Of a DNA stretch of 64,000 nt, positions 53,322-62,458 are shown piece after piece (position 1 is the stretch's first letter; each line of letters starts with the position of its first letter). This stretch comes from Geitlerinema sp. P-1104 (GTDB lineage: Bacteria; Cyanobacteriota; Cyanobacteriia; Cyanobacteriales; Geitlerinemataceae). The stretch spans positions 1 through 64,000 of the forward strand of contig SMDP01000001.1 of assembly GCA_012911965.1 (NCBI GenBank). Reading direction: 5' to 3'. Under the pieces are notes generated by a model. It saw only the letters and a program-made list of their open reading frames with translations. It did not search any database and was not told where the DNA came from. The translations under genes were made by a program, and so were the position numbers.

Positions 53322-53369
53322 TGTAGGGTGGGAAGAACAAAATGTAGGGAGTATATTGCCCACCCTACA
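53322..53369 (-). terminator. Long inverted repeat behind tamB
   Basis: Arms TGTAGGGTGGG (53322-53332) and CCCACCCTACA (53359-53369) pair perfectly over 11 bases with a 26-base loop, between the tamB stop and the next gene. TGTAGGGTGGG is a common cyanobacterial interspersed arm. It may end or weaken transcription from tamB. Confidence 0.65.
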
Positions 53370-53395
53370 TTGGGTCTCATTAATTATATAAGTTT

Positions 53396-56300
53396 CTAAA
53401 ACCGTAACTCATAGCGAAATTCAATCGAACTAAAGCCTGGGGTATCCGAGTCAGTTTGTCCCCCTTGCAGCAAAAAGCCACTGAGACCATAGTCATAGGT
53501 TAAGCCTAACAGCGATCGCTCATTAAGTTCATAAATAGCCTCAACCTGACCAATGGGAAAGACACTCAGACGATCCAAGCCGATCGCATCTCCCGCCTGA
53601 TTAGCGACTCGGTCAATATCCACCAATATTCCCGTTAACTGAGGTTCCAAGACAAAGCGCAGCAAAGCATATTCAAACAACTCCGTTCCCCGCAGGCCCG
53701 CAATCTCATCAATGGTAGTCAGCACTTGTCCCCCCAGGAGGGAGACTAACTCATTTTCACTGCGGCTGGGAATACTACTCAACTGCACCGTTTCCAACAA
53801 AGCATCATTCCGTTGAAATCCCTCCACCTGAACCACCTCCCCCGACTCAGCCAACACCGCATTGAGGAGATCTTGAGCCATCGCCTCAATAGTGACATTT
53901 ACCAGCAGTTGACGAGACTGGCGTAGAGGGAGAATCGTCGTATCGGGGACTTCGTTGCTGTCGCGATCGCGATCGGCGATGGGATTGCGGCGTTCCTCGG
54001 AGACGAGAGTGGACATCTGAAGATCCAACCGGGGATTCAACAGGCCCTCATTGGCGATAAACTCCACCGTTTGCGGACGGCCCGGGGTGATAAAAAAGAG
54101 ATTACTCAAGAGATCCAATTGTCCCCGTTCCACAGAGACAATTCCCTCGGGGCGTAAATTCTCCAAATTGCCATCGAGTACACCACTCACGAGCAGATCC
54201 CCCGTCACCCGTACATTAAAACTGGGGATGGGGTTCACAATATTCAGACGTTCCCCTAACACAATCCGAAACTGATCCAATACCGGCGTAATCAGCGGTG
54301 ATGTCCCAGCAACACTCCCCTCCTGGGCTAATATCGGGGAGGAGTTAGCCATACGTCCCCCCCCAGCAAACTCCCGAGTTGGCACTAACACTCGTCCCTG
54401 AGACACCTCAATTCCCCCAGTAATAACCGGCGTGAGAGCCGTTCCCGTCAAGGTGATCTGGCCATCTAATTGCCCGTTATAGAGACCATCGAGGGCGATC
54501 GCCCCATTGTCCACCGTTAAGGTTAAGGGACGGTCGATCTCAGGATCGGGGGTTAACAGAGGTAACACCCCCCCTAGACGAAACTCACCCTCCGCCACCT
54601 GGGCCAGCAACTCATCAACCTCGATGAGCCGCTGATTAAAGCGAATCACCCCATCCACCTGAGTCTCCGCCTCCGGGAGGGCCGCCGCCGCCAACTGAAC
54701 CTGATCTAGGGCGATCGCCCCATCGGCCACAACAGAGTTGAGAATCCGCTGAATCTCCCCAGAGGTTAACGCCACCATATCCAGACTCGCCTCCAGTTCC
54801 ACCATGCCCTCCCCTCCTAACCAAACCACCGCACCATCGCTGAGGGCCTCTAGTAACTCAAAGGCCGGGGTATCTAAGGCCACCTGGGCCCGGGCGATCG
54901 CCCTCTCAGGAGGTAAATCTGTCAGGGGAAAGGGAACACTCACCTGGAGACGACTCCAATCCGGGGCTAGGGTGGCAAACTCAAACTGCTGATTGCTATA
55001 GCCGAAATTGCCTAAAAACGGGTCAAGGGGGCGGTTATTGAGAACCGGGTTGGCGATCGCCACCTCCCCCATCAACCTCGGCTCTTGCAGACTTCCCGCA
55101 AACTCTCCCTGAAGGTTCACCTCACCCGCCACCTCAACCGGTAAGGCTACAAACCGCTGCAAGAGACTTAGGGGTAAATCCCTCACCATCACCCCACCCT
55201 CTAGCCTCTCGGGAGACACCGTCCCCACCAAGGAGGCTCGGCCCCCCTCCGCCAAGAGACTCGCCTCCTCCACCGTCAGAACCTGATCCTCAAAGCGGGC
55301 CCGTAGATTGAGAGCATCGAGGCGTAGAGAGGGCCGGGGAGTAGGCATTGCGGCCCGAAAGGCGGCGGGAGTCTGAGGTTGAGGATACCAACGCCAATTC
55401 TCCGCCGTCAGTTCCGCCCTCAGATTCGGGTTTCCCAGAGTTCCCGCCAAATCCACTTGAGCAGTGTAAGTTCCCTCAATCTCCACCACCTGAGGCGGTT
55501 GCGGTTCATCCGGTTGCGTAATCCGTTCTCTCACCTGCTCACGAATGCGGTTAAAGAGGGCCAATTGTTCCGGGAGCGATCGCTGAGGAATCCCCACCCC
55601 CGTCGCCGCGAGGTCTTCCGGGTCTAAACTAGGGCTGGCGATACCCCGACGCAACAGGTCATCGAGTTCATACCAGGCCACCGTTGTCAGCAGATCCCCC
55701 ACCTCAGCCTCCTCCACCGTCAGCCGTCCCCAGACTGGGGCCGTTTCCCAGGCGCTCAGGGGGATACGGCCTTGCAGTATCGCCAACAGATCCAGTTCCG
55801 TCCCGGCATTGAGAACTAGGCGCGTCTCTTGGAATTGCAGCCTGCCATTGCGGACCTGGGCCTGTTGTCCGTCATAGCCAAACTCAGCGGCGATCGCCTC
55901 CCCCCGCAGATAGCCCAAAGCTGGATTGGCCACCGCCACCTGGCCCTGAGTTTCCAGGGTAAAGAGATTAGCCACAATCTCCCCCGTCACCTGACCGCTA
56001 ACGGGGTCACGAATGCCAAAGGGTTCTCCAGGAAGCACATTTAAGAGACTCAGCTCAAACGAATCCAATCCCAACTGAAAGCGATCGCCCTGACGCTCTC
56101 CCATCGCCAAAAACTCCACCGACTCCCCATCGGTTTTACGAATCTGCACCTGTTGAGGCAGATAGGGAGCCAAACAGCGAGGGCCCTGACAAGCGTCCAA
56201 GGCCACGGCTAGGCGATCGCCCTGAGGTCGTTCTCCTCGTAAATCCAGAGCCACCCGATCCCCCGTGCGCGCCTCAACCGTCCCCCGTAGCCGAGGCTCA

Positions 56301-59179
56301 AACTGAATCTCATTGACGGCAAAATTGGCTAAGTCAACCGCACCTGCCAGATTCAAATTTCCCACCCCAAAGGGATTAGACAGCAGATTCTGGCCTTGAA
56401 AGCGTCCTGAAAAGTCCACCTGTCCCCTGACATTGACCGCACTGGGACTCTGCAAATTTTCCCCCACCGCCACATCCGCCAGTAACAGGGTTAAGGGGAG
56501 TCGGTCTGAATCATAATTAGCATCAACCTCTAAATCCGTTTGTAAATCCGGGCGTTGCCTGAGATTCGTCAGGGCCACCTCCCCTCGGGCCCGCAACAAA
56601 TCCCCATCAAGATTGGCCGTTAACTGATGCAGCGTTGCCGGAATTGGCACAGTTCCCAACTGCAATAGAGGCGTTAGGGACCCCGAGAGATGACTACTGG
56701 CCTGTAATGTTGCGGGGAAACGGGGACTGGTGACGATGCGATCGCCAATCAACGCCTCAACCAAGGCATCATCCACCGGTAACGCCGCCTCAGTCATGAG
56801 TTGCCATTGTCCCCCCGCCACCTGAGCCGAGAGACTTCCCGACCCCTGATTGAGAGTCAGGTTAGCTTGGCTGGTGATTTGGGGGTCGAGTTGGTTGAGG
56901 TCGCCCTGTTCTAAAACTCGCAGGACATTGGCCAGAAATAGGGTCGCCTGTCCTTCGGCATTGAGGAGGGTCACCGTTGCCGGAAGATTGGCTAAATAGG
57001 GATTTAAGGCGATATTGGCGGCATTGAAATCACTATCAACCTGTCCATCTCGGACTTGAGCCGTGACCTGGGCCGTTCCTTCGGCAACCGCTAAAGCGCC
57101 TTCAGCCTGTACCGTAATCCCGCCAAAGTCTTGGTTAAGGGTGGCTAGTAAGCCATTCAAGGAAGTTTGCACTTGGGCCGTCCCCCTCTCCAACCTCACC
57201 CCCAGGGGTAACGCCAGATTGAGACCCTGGGCCGAGAGTCCCGAGGCGATCGCCTCTAAGCGAATTTCCCCCCCTTGCAATAGCCCTTGCACTTGCGCCT
57301 GTCCATCAGCCAGAGTGATTCCCAGGTCGGCGGTTCCGTCAATCCCTCGGATAATCCCGTCGGGGGAGAGGTCATCGAATCGCCCCGAGACTTGGGCGTT
57401 GAACTGACTCAGTTCTGCCGGGAGGGCCAGGAAGGGTCCTAGGTTTAGGGGGCTGGACTGTATATCCGCCTGCCAGCTTTGCTCCCCTAAGTCCGCCAGT
57501 CCGGTAACGGTAATCTCTCCTCCGGCCGCCATGAGGTTGGCTCCCTCTAATTGGAGACGGCCATTGGCAAAACGGGCCGTTCCCGCCGTGCTAGCGGCCC
57601 CCAATTGGGGAACCCACAGGTCAGGACTGGTCCAACTCAGCGTCCCGTTAGGATTATCTAGGGTTCCACTGAGGTTAACCTGAGCCAGCAGTTGCCCTAA
57701 ACGCAGGGGGGTGGGTACGTCCAGATAGGGGGCGATGAGGGCGTCACTAGGGAGGTCAACTCGTACATCCAGGTTGAGATTGCCACTCGGGGGCTGTTGG
57801 GGGCGCTCATCGAGAAGACCCTCGGGAAGTTGCTCTAGCAGAGGAGCCGTCCATTGAGAAATCTCGATATTACCTCGGGCCAGCACGCTTCCCCCCACTC
57901 CCGGACTGAGACGAAAGCCGTTGAGAACCACGCGATCGAGGTTGGCCCAGAGGTTGACCCGTAGTTCTGAGATGACGCTTTGGGCGACAATCAGCGGTGT
58001 GGTATTGCTGAGATTGAGGCTTAATTGGGGGTCGTTGAGGTCTCCAAGGAGTTGCGCCTGCCCTTGAATATCACCTGTTAAACCAACTCTATCGAGGGGG
58101 TCGAGGAGGGGGTCACTGAGTAGGGCAGAGAGGCGTTCTAAGGCTATTCTATCGGCGCTAAAGCTGAGATTATAGCCGGAGACCTGGCTGATTTGTCCTT
58201 GTCCTTGGAGTTGTAGGGTTCCGGTGGCAGCACTGAGGCGATCGAGTTGTAGGCGATCGCCCTGAAAGCGAAGGTCTGCCTCGGCGTTGAGGGGTTGACG
58301 TAGTTCCGGAACCCGAACCACCAAGTTATTGAGGCTGAGGGGTCCTTGAATCTGCGGAATCTGAACTTCGAGTTGACCGTCAGGGGTTCTGATGGGCGGA
58401 ACCTCCAGATTGAGATTGCCGTTGAGACGACCCCTGATGAGATCGAGGCGAACGCCCAAGTCTGAGGGCAACAGGGGTAAAAACTGCCCTAATTCCACCT
58501 CCTGCAACCGCGTATTGACTCGGGTTTCCAGGCTGTTTAAGCGCGTATTGCCACGAAGGTTAACGGTTCCCTGGGGTAAGGTCACCGCCAGGTCGTAATA
58601 GGCATTTCCAAAGGCTTGCGTCAATTCGCTGCGCCCCTCAAACGCCAGTTCCCAGGGGTCAGAACGGCCCTGAGGGGTCAGTTCAAGGCTGCCCCCTTCT
58701 AAAATTAGATTCAGGGGAATCTCTAGGGGCAATTCCTCGTCTCTGGGTTCAGGAAGATTGAGATCCAACGTCACCCAAGTGCCATCCTCGGCTTGTTGGG
58801 CGATGATTCTCGGGTCTCTGAGGGTGATGCGGATAGGCAATTCTCCCCGCAGCAGGGCCAGCACATCGAGCCTCACGTTAATCTGCTCAACTTGCACAGA
58901 ATTGGGGTTCCCTTGACTCGGGGGCAGATAGAGTCCCCCGAGTTCAATGCCTGTTAGCGATAGCCGTTGCACTGGCCCGAGTTCCAGAGGACGATTGAGA
59001 ATCGGCACTACTTGGGCTTCCACCCAGCCCGGAAGGTGCGATCGCAGCCAGTTGAGAGAGACACGAGAGCCAACCACAGCCACAACCAGGGCGGTTCCTC
59101 CAACAATCAAGCCCCGTTTGAGGCGACGGTGTGACCCCGAGGGCGGAGTGGGTCCGGGCTGAGGAGATGGATTCGCCAT
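53396..59179 (-). CDS. tamB: TamB-type translocation and assembly module protein (DUF490)
   Basis: 1927 residues. A Pro-rich cytoplasmic start, one membrane helix (about 22-45, LIVGGTALVVAVVGSRVSLN), then an immense run of amphipathic beta strands, and at the end the DUF490 domain (about 1560-1927, with GTALTPVITGGIEVSQGRVL, VRVTGDLLVSGVLDGNLENL, and a beta-barrel-like C-terminal Phe). TamB-like proteins bridge inner and outer membrane and carry lipids or assemble surface proteins; its cyanobacterial relatives are essential-like. The gene is the longest in the window and is divergent from sucC. Confidence 0.9.
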   Translation of the reverse strand: MANPSPQPGPTPPSGSHRRLKRGLIVGGTALVVAVVGSRVSLNWLRSHLPGWVEAQVVPILNRPLELGPVQRLSLTGIELGGLYLPPSQGNPNSVQVEQINVRLDVLALLRGELPIRITLRDPRIIAQQAEDGTWVTLDLNLPEPRDEELPLEIPLNLILEGGSLELTPQGRSDPWELAFEGRSELTQAFGNAYYDLAVTLPQGTVNLRGNTRLNSLETRVNTRLQEVELGQFLPLLPSDLGVRLDLIRGRLNGNLNLEVPPIRTPDGQLEVQIPQIQGPLSLNNLVVRVPELRQPLNAEADLRFQGDRLQLDRLSAATGTLQLQGQGQISQVSGYNLSFSADRIALERLSALLSDPLLDPLDRVGLTGDIQGQAQLLGDLNDPQLSLNLSNTTPLIVAQSVISELRVNLWANLDRVVLNGFRLSPGVGGSVLARGNIEISQWTAPLLEQLPEGLLDERPQQPPSGNLNLDVRVDLPSDALIAPYLDVPTPLRLGQLLAQVNLSGTLDNPNGTLSWTSPDLWVPQLGAASTAGTARFANGRLQLEGANLMAAGGEITVTGLADLGEQSWQADIQSSPLNLGPFLALPAELSQFNAQVSGRFDDLSPDGIIRGIDGTADLGITLADGQAQVQGLLQGGEIRLEAIASGLSAQGLNLALPLGVRLERGTAQVQTSLNGLLATLNQDFGGITVQAEGALAVAEGTAQVTAQVRDGQVDSDFNAANIALNPYLANLPATVTLLNAEGQATLFLANVLRVLEQGDLNQLDPQITSQANLTLNQGSGSLSAQVAGGQWQLMTEAALPVDDALVEALIGDRIVTSPRFPATLQASSHLSGSLTPLLQLGTVPIPATLHQLTANLDGDLLRARGEVALTNLRQRPDLQTDLEVDANYDSDRLPLTLLLADVAVGENLQSPSAVNVRGQVDFSGRFQGQNLLSNPFGVGNLNLAGAVDLANFAVNEIQFEPRLRGTVEARTGDRVALDLRGERPQGDRLAVALDACQGPRCLAPYLPQQVQIRKTDGESVEFLAMGERQGDRFQLGLDSFELSLLNVLPGEPFGIRDPVSGQVTGEIVANLFTLETQGQVAVANPALGYLRGEAIAAEFGYDGQQAQVRNGRLQFQETRLVLNAGTELDLLAILQGRIPLSAWETAPVWGRLTVEEAEVGDLLTTVAWYELDDLLRRGIASPSLDPEDLAATGVGIPQRSLPEQLALFNRIREQVRERITQPDEPQPPQVVEIEGTYTAQVDLAGTLGNPNLRAELTAENWRWYPQPQTPAAFRAAMPTPRPSLRLDALNLRARFEDQVLTVEEASLLAEGGRASLVGTVSPERLEGGVMVRDLPLSLLQRFVALPVEVAGEVNLQGEFAGSLQEPRLMGEVAIANPVLNNRPLDPFLGNFGYSNQQFEFATLAPDWSRLQVSVPFPLTDLPPERAIARAQVALDTPAFELLEALSDGAVVWLGGEGMVELEASLDMVALTSGEIQRILNSVVADGAIALDQVQLAAAALPEAETQVDGVIRFNQRLIEVDELLAQVAEGEFRLGGVLPLLTPDPEIDRPLTLTVDNGAIALDGLYNGQLDGQITLTGTALTPVITGGIEVSQGRVLVPTREFAGGGRMANSSPILAQEGSVAGTSPLITPVLDQFRIVLGERLNIVNPIPSFNVRVTGDLLVSGVLDGNLENLRPEGIVSVERGQLDLLSNLFFITPGRPQTVEFIANEGLLNPRLDLQMSTLVSEERRNPIADRDRDSNEVPDTTILPLRQSRQLLVNVTIEAMAQDLLNAVLAESGEVVQVEGFQRNDALLETVQLSSIPSRSENELVSLLGGQVLTTIDEIAGLRGTELFEYALLRFVLEPQLTGILVDIDRVANQAGDAIGLDRLSVFPIGQVEAIYELNERSLLGLTYDYGLSGFLLQGGQTDSDTPGFSSIEFRYELRF

Positions 59180-59490
59180 AAAAACCCCTGAATGGAAGCG
59201 TCAATGTGTTGGGCGGCTAACAATGTCGTTGGGGCGGCGTCGTCGGGACGGACGATGTTTCGCCCCTAGATTGATTTTGCCCCCATAGGTTGGCCGCTGA
59301 CCTAGACCGGGAAAGCTGGCCGTTTCCGGGAAGGTACGTTAAGATGAAAGGCTCATCTGTAGTTTCGGCTTGTCTAGACTCAGGTTGCTGAGTGGCCAAG
59401 CCGCGCTTTTGTTTGGGAATGTAGTCCTTGTCTCAACGGTAACGACCGGTTCGGGCTATGGTAGTTGAGTGGTGGAACACAAATCGCCAA

Positions 59491-60618
59491 ATGGATCTTC
59501 TAGAGTATCAAGCCAAAGAGCTGTTCCGCGAAACGGGTATTCCCGTCTTGCCCTCGCAAAAAATTCGTTGCCCCCAGGACTTGAAGGGGCTAAAAATCCC
59601 CTATCCCATCGTCCTCAAGTCCCAAGTTCGGGCTGGAGGACGGGGGAAAGCGGGAGGGATTCGCTTTGCTACTAATACCATTGATGCGATCGCCGCTGCC
59701 CAAGCGATTTTTAATTTGCCCATTCAGGGAGAATTACCCGATGTGCTGCTGGCGGAAGCTAAATATAATGCCTCTCAGGAGTTCTATTTAGCGATTCTAC
59801 TCGATCGCACAGCCCGCCGCCCGGTGTTGCTGGGATCACCCTATGGGGGGGTGGAGGTGACCTTTACCCAGGATAAAATGCAGCGGGTGGTCGTTGATGA
59901 GGAGTTTTCTCCCTTCTATGCCCGCCGCCTGGCCCTGAAGATGGGGTTAACGGGAGAGGCGATCGAAGCGGTCAGCACGGTCATCAAGCGGATGTATCGC
60001 TTGTTTGTGCAGCAAGACCTGGATTTAGTGGAAATTAATCCCCTGGGGATTCGCGATAATGGCGAGGTGATGGCCCTCGATGGCAAGGTCACGGTCAACA
60101 ACGAAGCCCTCAATCGCCATCATCACCTCACCGGGCTACTACAAGAAGGGAATCTGGAGGAAGCGGTCTATTCAGGGATCTTTCCCGCCCATGATTTTGT
60201 CGAACTCGATGGCAAATTGGGGATTCTCTGCAATGGGGCCGGCTTGACCATGGCTACCTTTGATTTAGTCTGCGAAGCCAAGGGTAAACCGGCCAATTTC
60301 CTTAATTTGGGCAGCGAGCAAACTTGGTATGGAAGCGATGACGACCCCTTAGAACGGTTACGACTGGGGTTAAAAGCGGTCACAGACTCCTCTAAGGTGT
60401 CGGTGGTGTTGGTCAACCTCATCGCCGGAGTGACCCTCTGCCAAGATATTGCCACAACCTTGGTGGAGTTTAGTGAACAGATCGATCGCCCCTGTAAATG
60501 GATTGTTCGCCTCGTGGGGGGAGATGTGGCCGCCGCTGAGAAGACGCTCGAACAGGCTAACCTCACGAGCGTCAAAAGCCTCGATGAAGCCGTTTCTCTT
60601 GCTGTTAAAGCCGTATAA
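59491..60618 (+). CDS. sucC: Succinate-CoA ligase, beta subunit
   Basis: 375 residues from the ATG at 59491 (MDLLEYQAKELFRETGIPVL), where the family begins. The upstream start at 59458 adds 11 unrelated residues. The ATP-grasp fold shows VLKSQVRAGGRGKAGGIRFA and DLVEINPLGI (metal site), with the C-terminal CoA-ligase domain LGILCNGAGLTMATFDLVCE. It makes succinate and ATP from succinyl-CoA. It is followed 11 bases later by sucD, in the standard beta-alpha order. Confidence 0.92.
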   Translation: MDLLEYQAKELFRETGIPVLPSQKIRCPQDLKGLKIPYPIVLKSQVRAGGRGKAGGIRFATNTIDAIAAAQAIFNLPIQGELPDVLLAEAKYNASQEFYLAILLDRTARRPVLLGSPYGGVEVTFTQDKMQRVVVDEEFSPFYARRLALKMGLTGEAIEAVSTVIKRMYRLFVQQDLDLVEINPLGIRDNGEVMALDGKVTVNNEALNRHHHLTGLLQEGNLEEAVYSGIFPAHDFVELDGKLGILCNGAGLTMATFDLVCEAKGKPANFLNLGSEQTWYGSDDDPLERLRLGLKAVTDSSKVSVVLVNLIAGVTLCQDIATTLVEFSEQIDRPCKWIVRLVGGDVAAAEKTLEQANLTSVKSLDEAVSLAVKAV

Positions 60619-60629
60619 GTGAGTTACCC

Positions 60630-61565
60630 ATGCAGTTCACCGCCGATACTAAAGTCCTGATTCATGGCATTGCCGAACCTCTGGCCGCCACCCACAGCAT
60701 TCTGATGAAAGCCTATGGCACTGAAGTGGTGGCGGGGGTGAGTCCTGGTTTGGGGGGCAGCGAACGGGATGGGATTCCCGTGTACGACTTGGTGGAAGTG
60801 GCCATCAAGGAGGTGGGGCCCATTGATGCGGCGGTGATTTTTGTCAAACCCTATTTGGTCTTGGATGCGGCCCTGGAGGCGATCGCCGCTGGGATTCGTC
60901 GCCTGGCGATTGTCACGGAGGGGATGCCGCCCATGGATATGGTGAAGTTAATCCGCAAGGCGGATGCAACGGAAACTCTGGTGATTGGCCCGAGTAGTCC
61001 GGGCTTGATTATTCCCGGCGACATTCTCTTGGGAACCCATCCGGCGGAGTTTTATACCCCCGGTTCGGTGGGCTTGATTAGCCGTTGCGGAACCCTCACC
61101 TATGAGATTGCCCTCTCGCTGACGGAAGCGGGGTTAGGACAGTCCATTGGGGTCAGTATTGGTGGAGATGGGATTCTCGGATCGTCGTTTGCCCAATGGT
61201 TACAGATTCTCGATGAGGACGATCGCACGGAGGTGATTGTGATTGTGGGTGAGATTGGCGGCAGCGGTGAGGAAGCGGCGGCGGAATATGTGGCCGAAGC
61301 CATTGATAAGCCGGTGATTGCCTATGTGGCGGGCCGTCATGTGCCGAAAGGACGACGATTGGGCCATGCTGGGGCGATCGCCGCTAACCTCAGTTATAAA
61401 ACTGAGAAAAAACTCAAGCAGGCAGGGAATACGGCCTTATTTGATTTGGATATTGGCACCGCTGAACATAAAATTGAAGCCTTTAAAAATGCCGGGATTC
61501 CGGTGGCGGAACGTCCCTCGGAAATTTCTAAGTTGGTGAAAAAGGCGTTGAAAGACGGGAAATAG
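60630..61565 (+). CDS. sucD: Succinate-CoA ligase, alpha subunit
   Basis: 311 residues. CoA-binding part (TKVLIHGIAEPLAATHSILM), GPSSPGLIIPGD, SRCGTLTYEIALSLTEAGLG, and the phospho-histidine site RRLGHAGAI with His246, the same number as in E. coli. The usual NCPG before the CoA site is SSPG here, a change seen in cyanobacterial forms. It is 20 residues longer than enteric SucD. With SucC it forms the tetramer of the modified cyanobacterial TCA cycle. The next gene, an ABC permease, starts 15 bases on. Confidence 0.92.
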   Translation: MQFTADTKVLIHGIAEPLAATHSILMKAYGTEVVAGVSPGLGGSERDGIPVYDLVEVAIKEVGPIDAAVIFVKPYLVLDAALEAIAAGIRRLAIVTEGMPPMDMVKLIRKADATETLVIGPSSPGLIIPGDILLGTHPAEFYTPGSVGLISRCGTLTYEIALSLTEAGLGQSIGVSIGGDGILGSSFAQWLQILDEDDRTEVIVIVGEIGGSGEEAAAEYVAEAIDKPVIAYVAGRHVPKGRRLGHAGAIAANLSYKTEKKLKQAGNTALFDLDIGTAEHKIEAFKNAGIPVAERPSEISKLVKKALKDGK

Positions 61566-61580
61566 ACAGATTAAGTCACG

Positions 61581-62447
61581 ATGGCAAAACTGGGGTTTGG
61601 TAATCCGACGCGGCTGGCTTGGGGATTTTTGACCCCGGCGTTGCTGCTGTTGTCTATCTTTGTCTTGGGTCCAATTGGCTATTTAATCTATTTAAGCTTT
61701 ACCAGCGGTAGTTTCACCCAAACCGGAACTCAATGGGCGGGATGGTCAAATTATCAACGGGCGATCGCCTCCCCGGATTTCTGGCAGGTGCTGGGCAATA
61801 CCCTCTATTTCTCCCTGGCGACGATTATCCCGAGTATTATCTTGCCCCTGATTATCGCCGCACTTCTAGAACAGGCGATCGCCCTCAAATCCCTGTTACG
61901 AACGGCCTATTTTCTCCCCGCCATTACCTCTATGGTGGCGGTGGGGTTAGGCTGGCGTTGGCTATTCCAAACGGATGGCCCTGTCAATGCCCTGTTAGCC
62001 CAGATTGGCATTACCCCCATTGCTTGGTTAGGGAGTTCTACCTGGGCCATGCCGATTCTGATTCTGTTGAGTATCTGGAAACAACTCGGATTTAACTTGG
62101 TGGTGTTTTTAGCGGGGTTACAAGCCATTCCTCAGTCTCGCTATGATGCGGCCGAATTGGATGGGGCCAATGGCGTACAGCAATTTCGCCATGTCACCCT
62201 TCCGGGCCTGTACCCCACCCTCGTTTTTGTGATTGTCACAACGGCGATGTTTACCCTGCGTAGCTTTGAACAAGTCTATGTCATTACTGGGGGTGGCCCC
62301 TTAAACTCAACCAATATCTTGGTCTATTACGTGTATGAAGAGGCCTTTGCCCTGTTTGACATTGGCTATGCGGCGGCCTCCGCCACGTTGCTATTACTGG
62401 TGGCTCTGTCGCTAGTCACCCTGCAATTACGACTGACGGAAACCTAA
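61581..62447 (+). CDS. Sugar-type ABC transporter permease (MalF/UgpA family)
   Basis: 288 residues with six predicted membrane helices and the EAA loop YDAAELDGANGVQQFRHVTL near residue 190, the contact for the ATPase. It is of the carbohydrate-uptake CUT1 type, the first of the two permeases. The second permease (MalG-like), the binding protein and the ATPase are not in the window, since the next gene is on the other strand. It lies directly after sucD and may be transcribed from its promoter. The substrate cannot be told; glucosylglycerol- or trehalose-type systems are examples in cyanobacteria. Confidence 0.87.
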   Translation: MAKLGFGNPTRLAWGFLTPALLLLSIFVLGPIGYLIYLSFTSGSFTQTGTQWAGWSNYQRAIASPDFWQVLGNTLYFSLATIIPSIILPLIIAALLEQAIALKSLLRTAYFLPAITSMVAVGLGWRWLFQTDGPVNALLAQIGITPIAWLGSSTWAMPILILLSIWKQLGFNLVVFLAGLQAIPQSRYDAAELDGANGVQQFRHVTLPGLYPTLVFVIVTTAMFTLRSFEQVYVITGGGPLNSTNILVYYVYEEAFALFDIGYAAASATLLLLVALSLVTLQLRLTET

Positions 62448-62458
62448 GCCACGCCGAC

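Noticed and set aside
53304..53363. Upstream start of the protein coupled to MscS
   Set aside because: The extra 20 residues translate a perfect inverted repeat; the ATG at 53303 is the better start.
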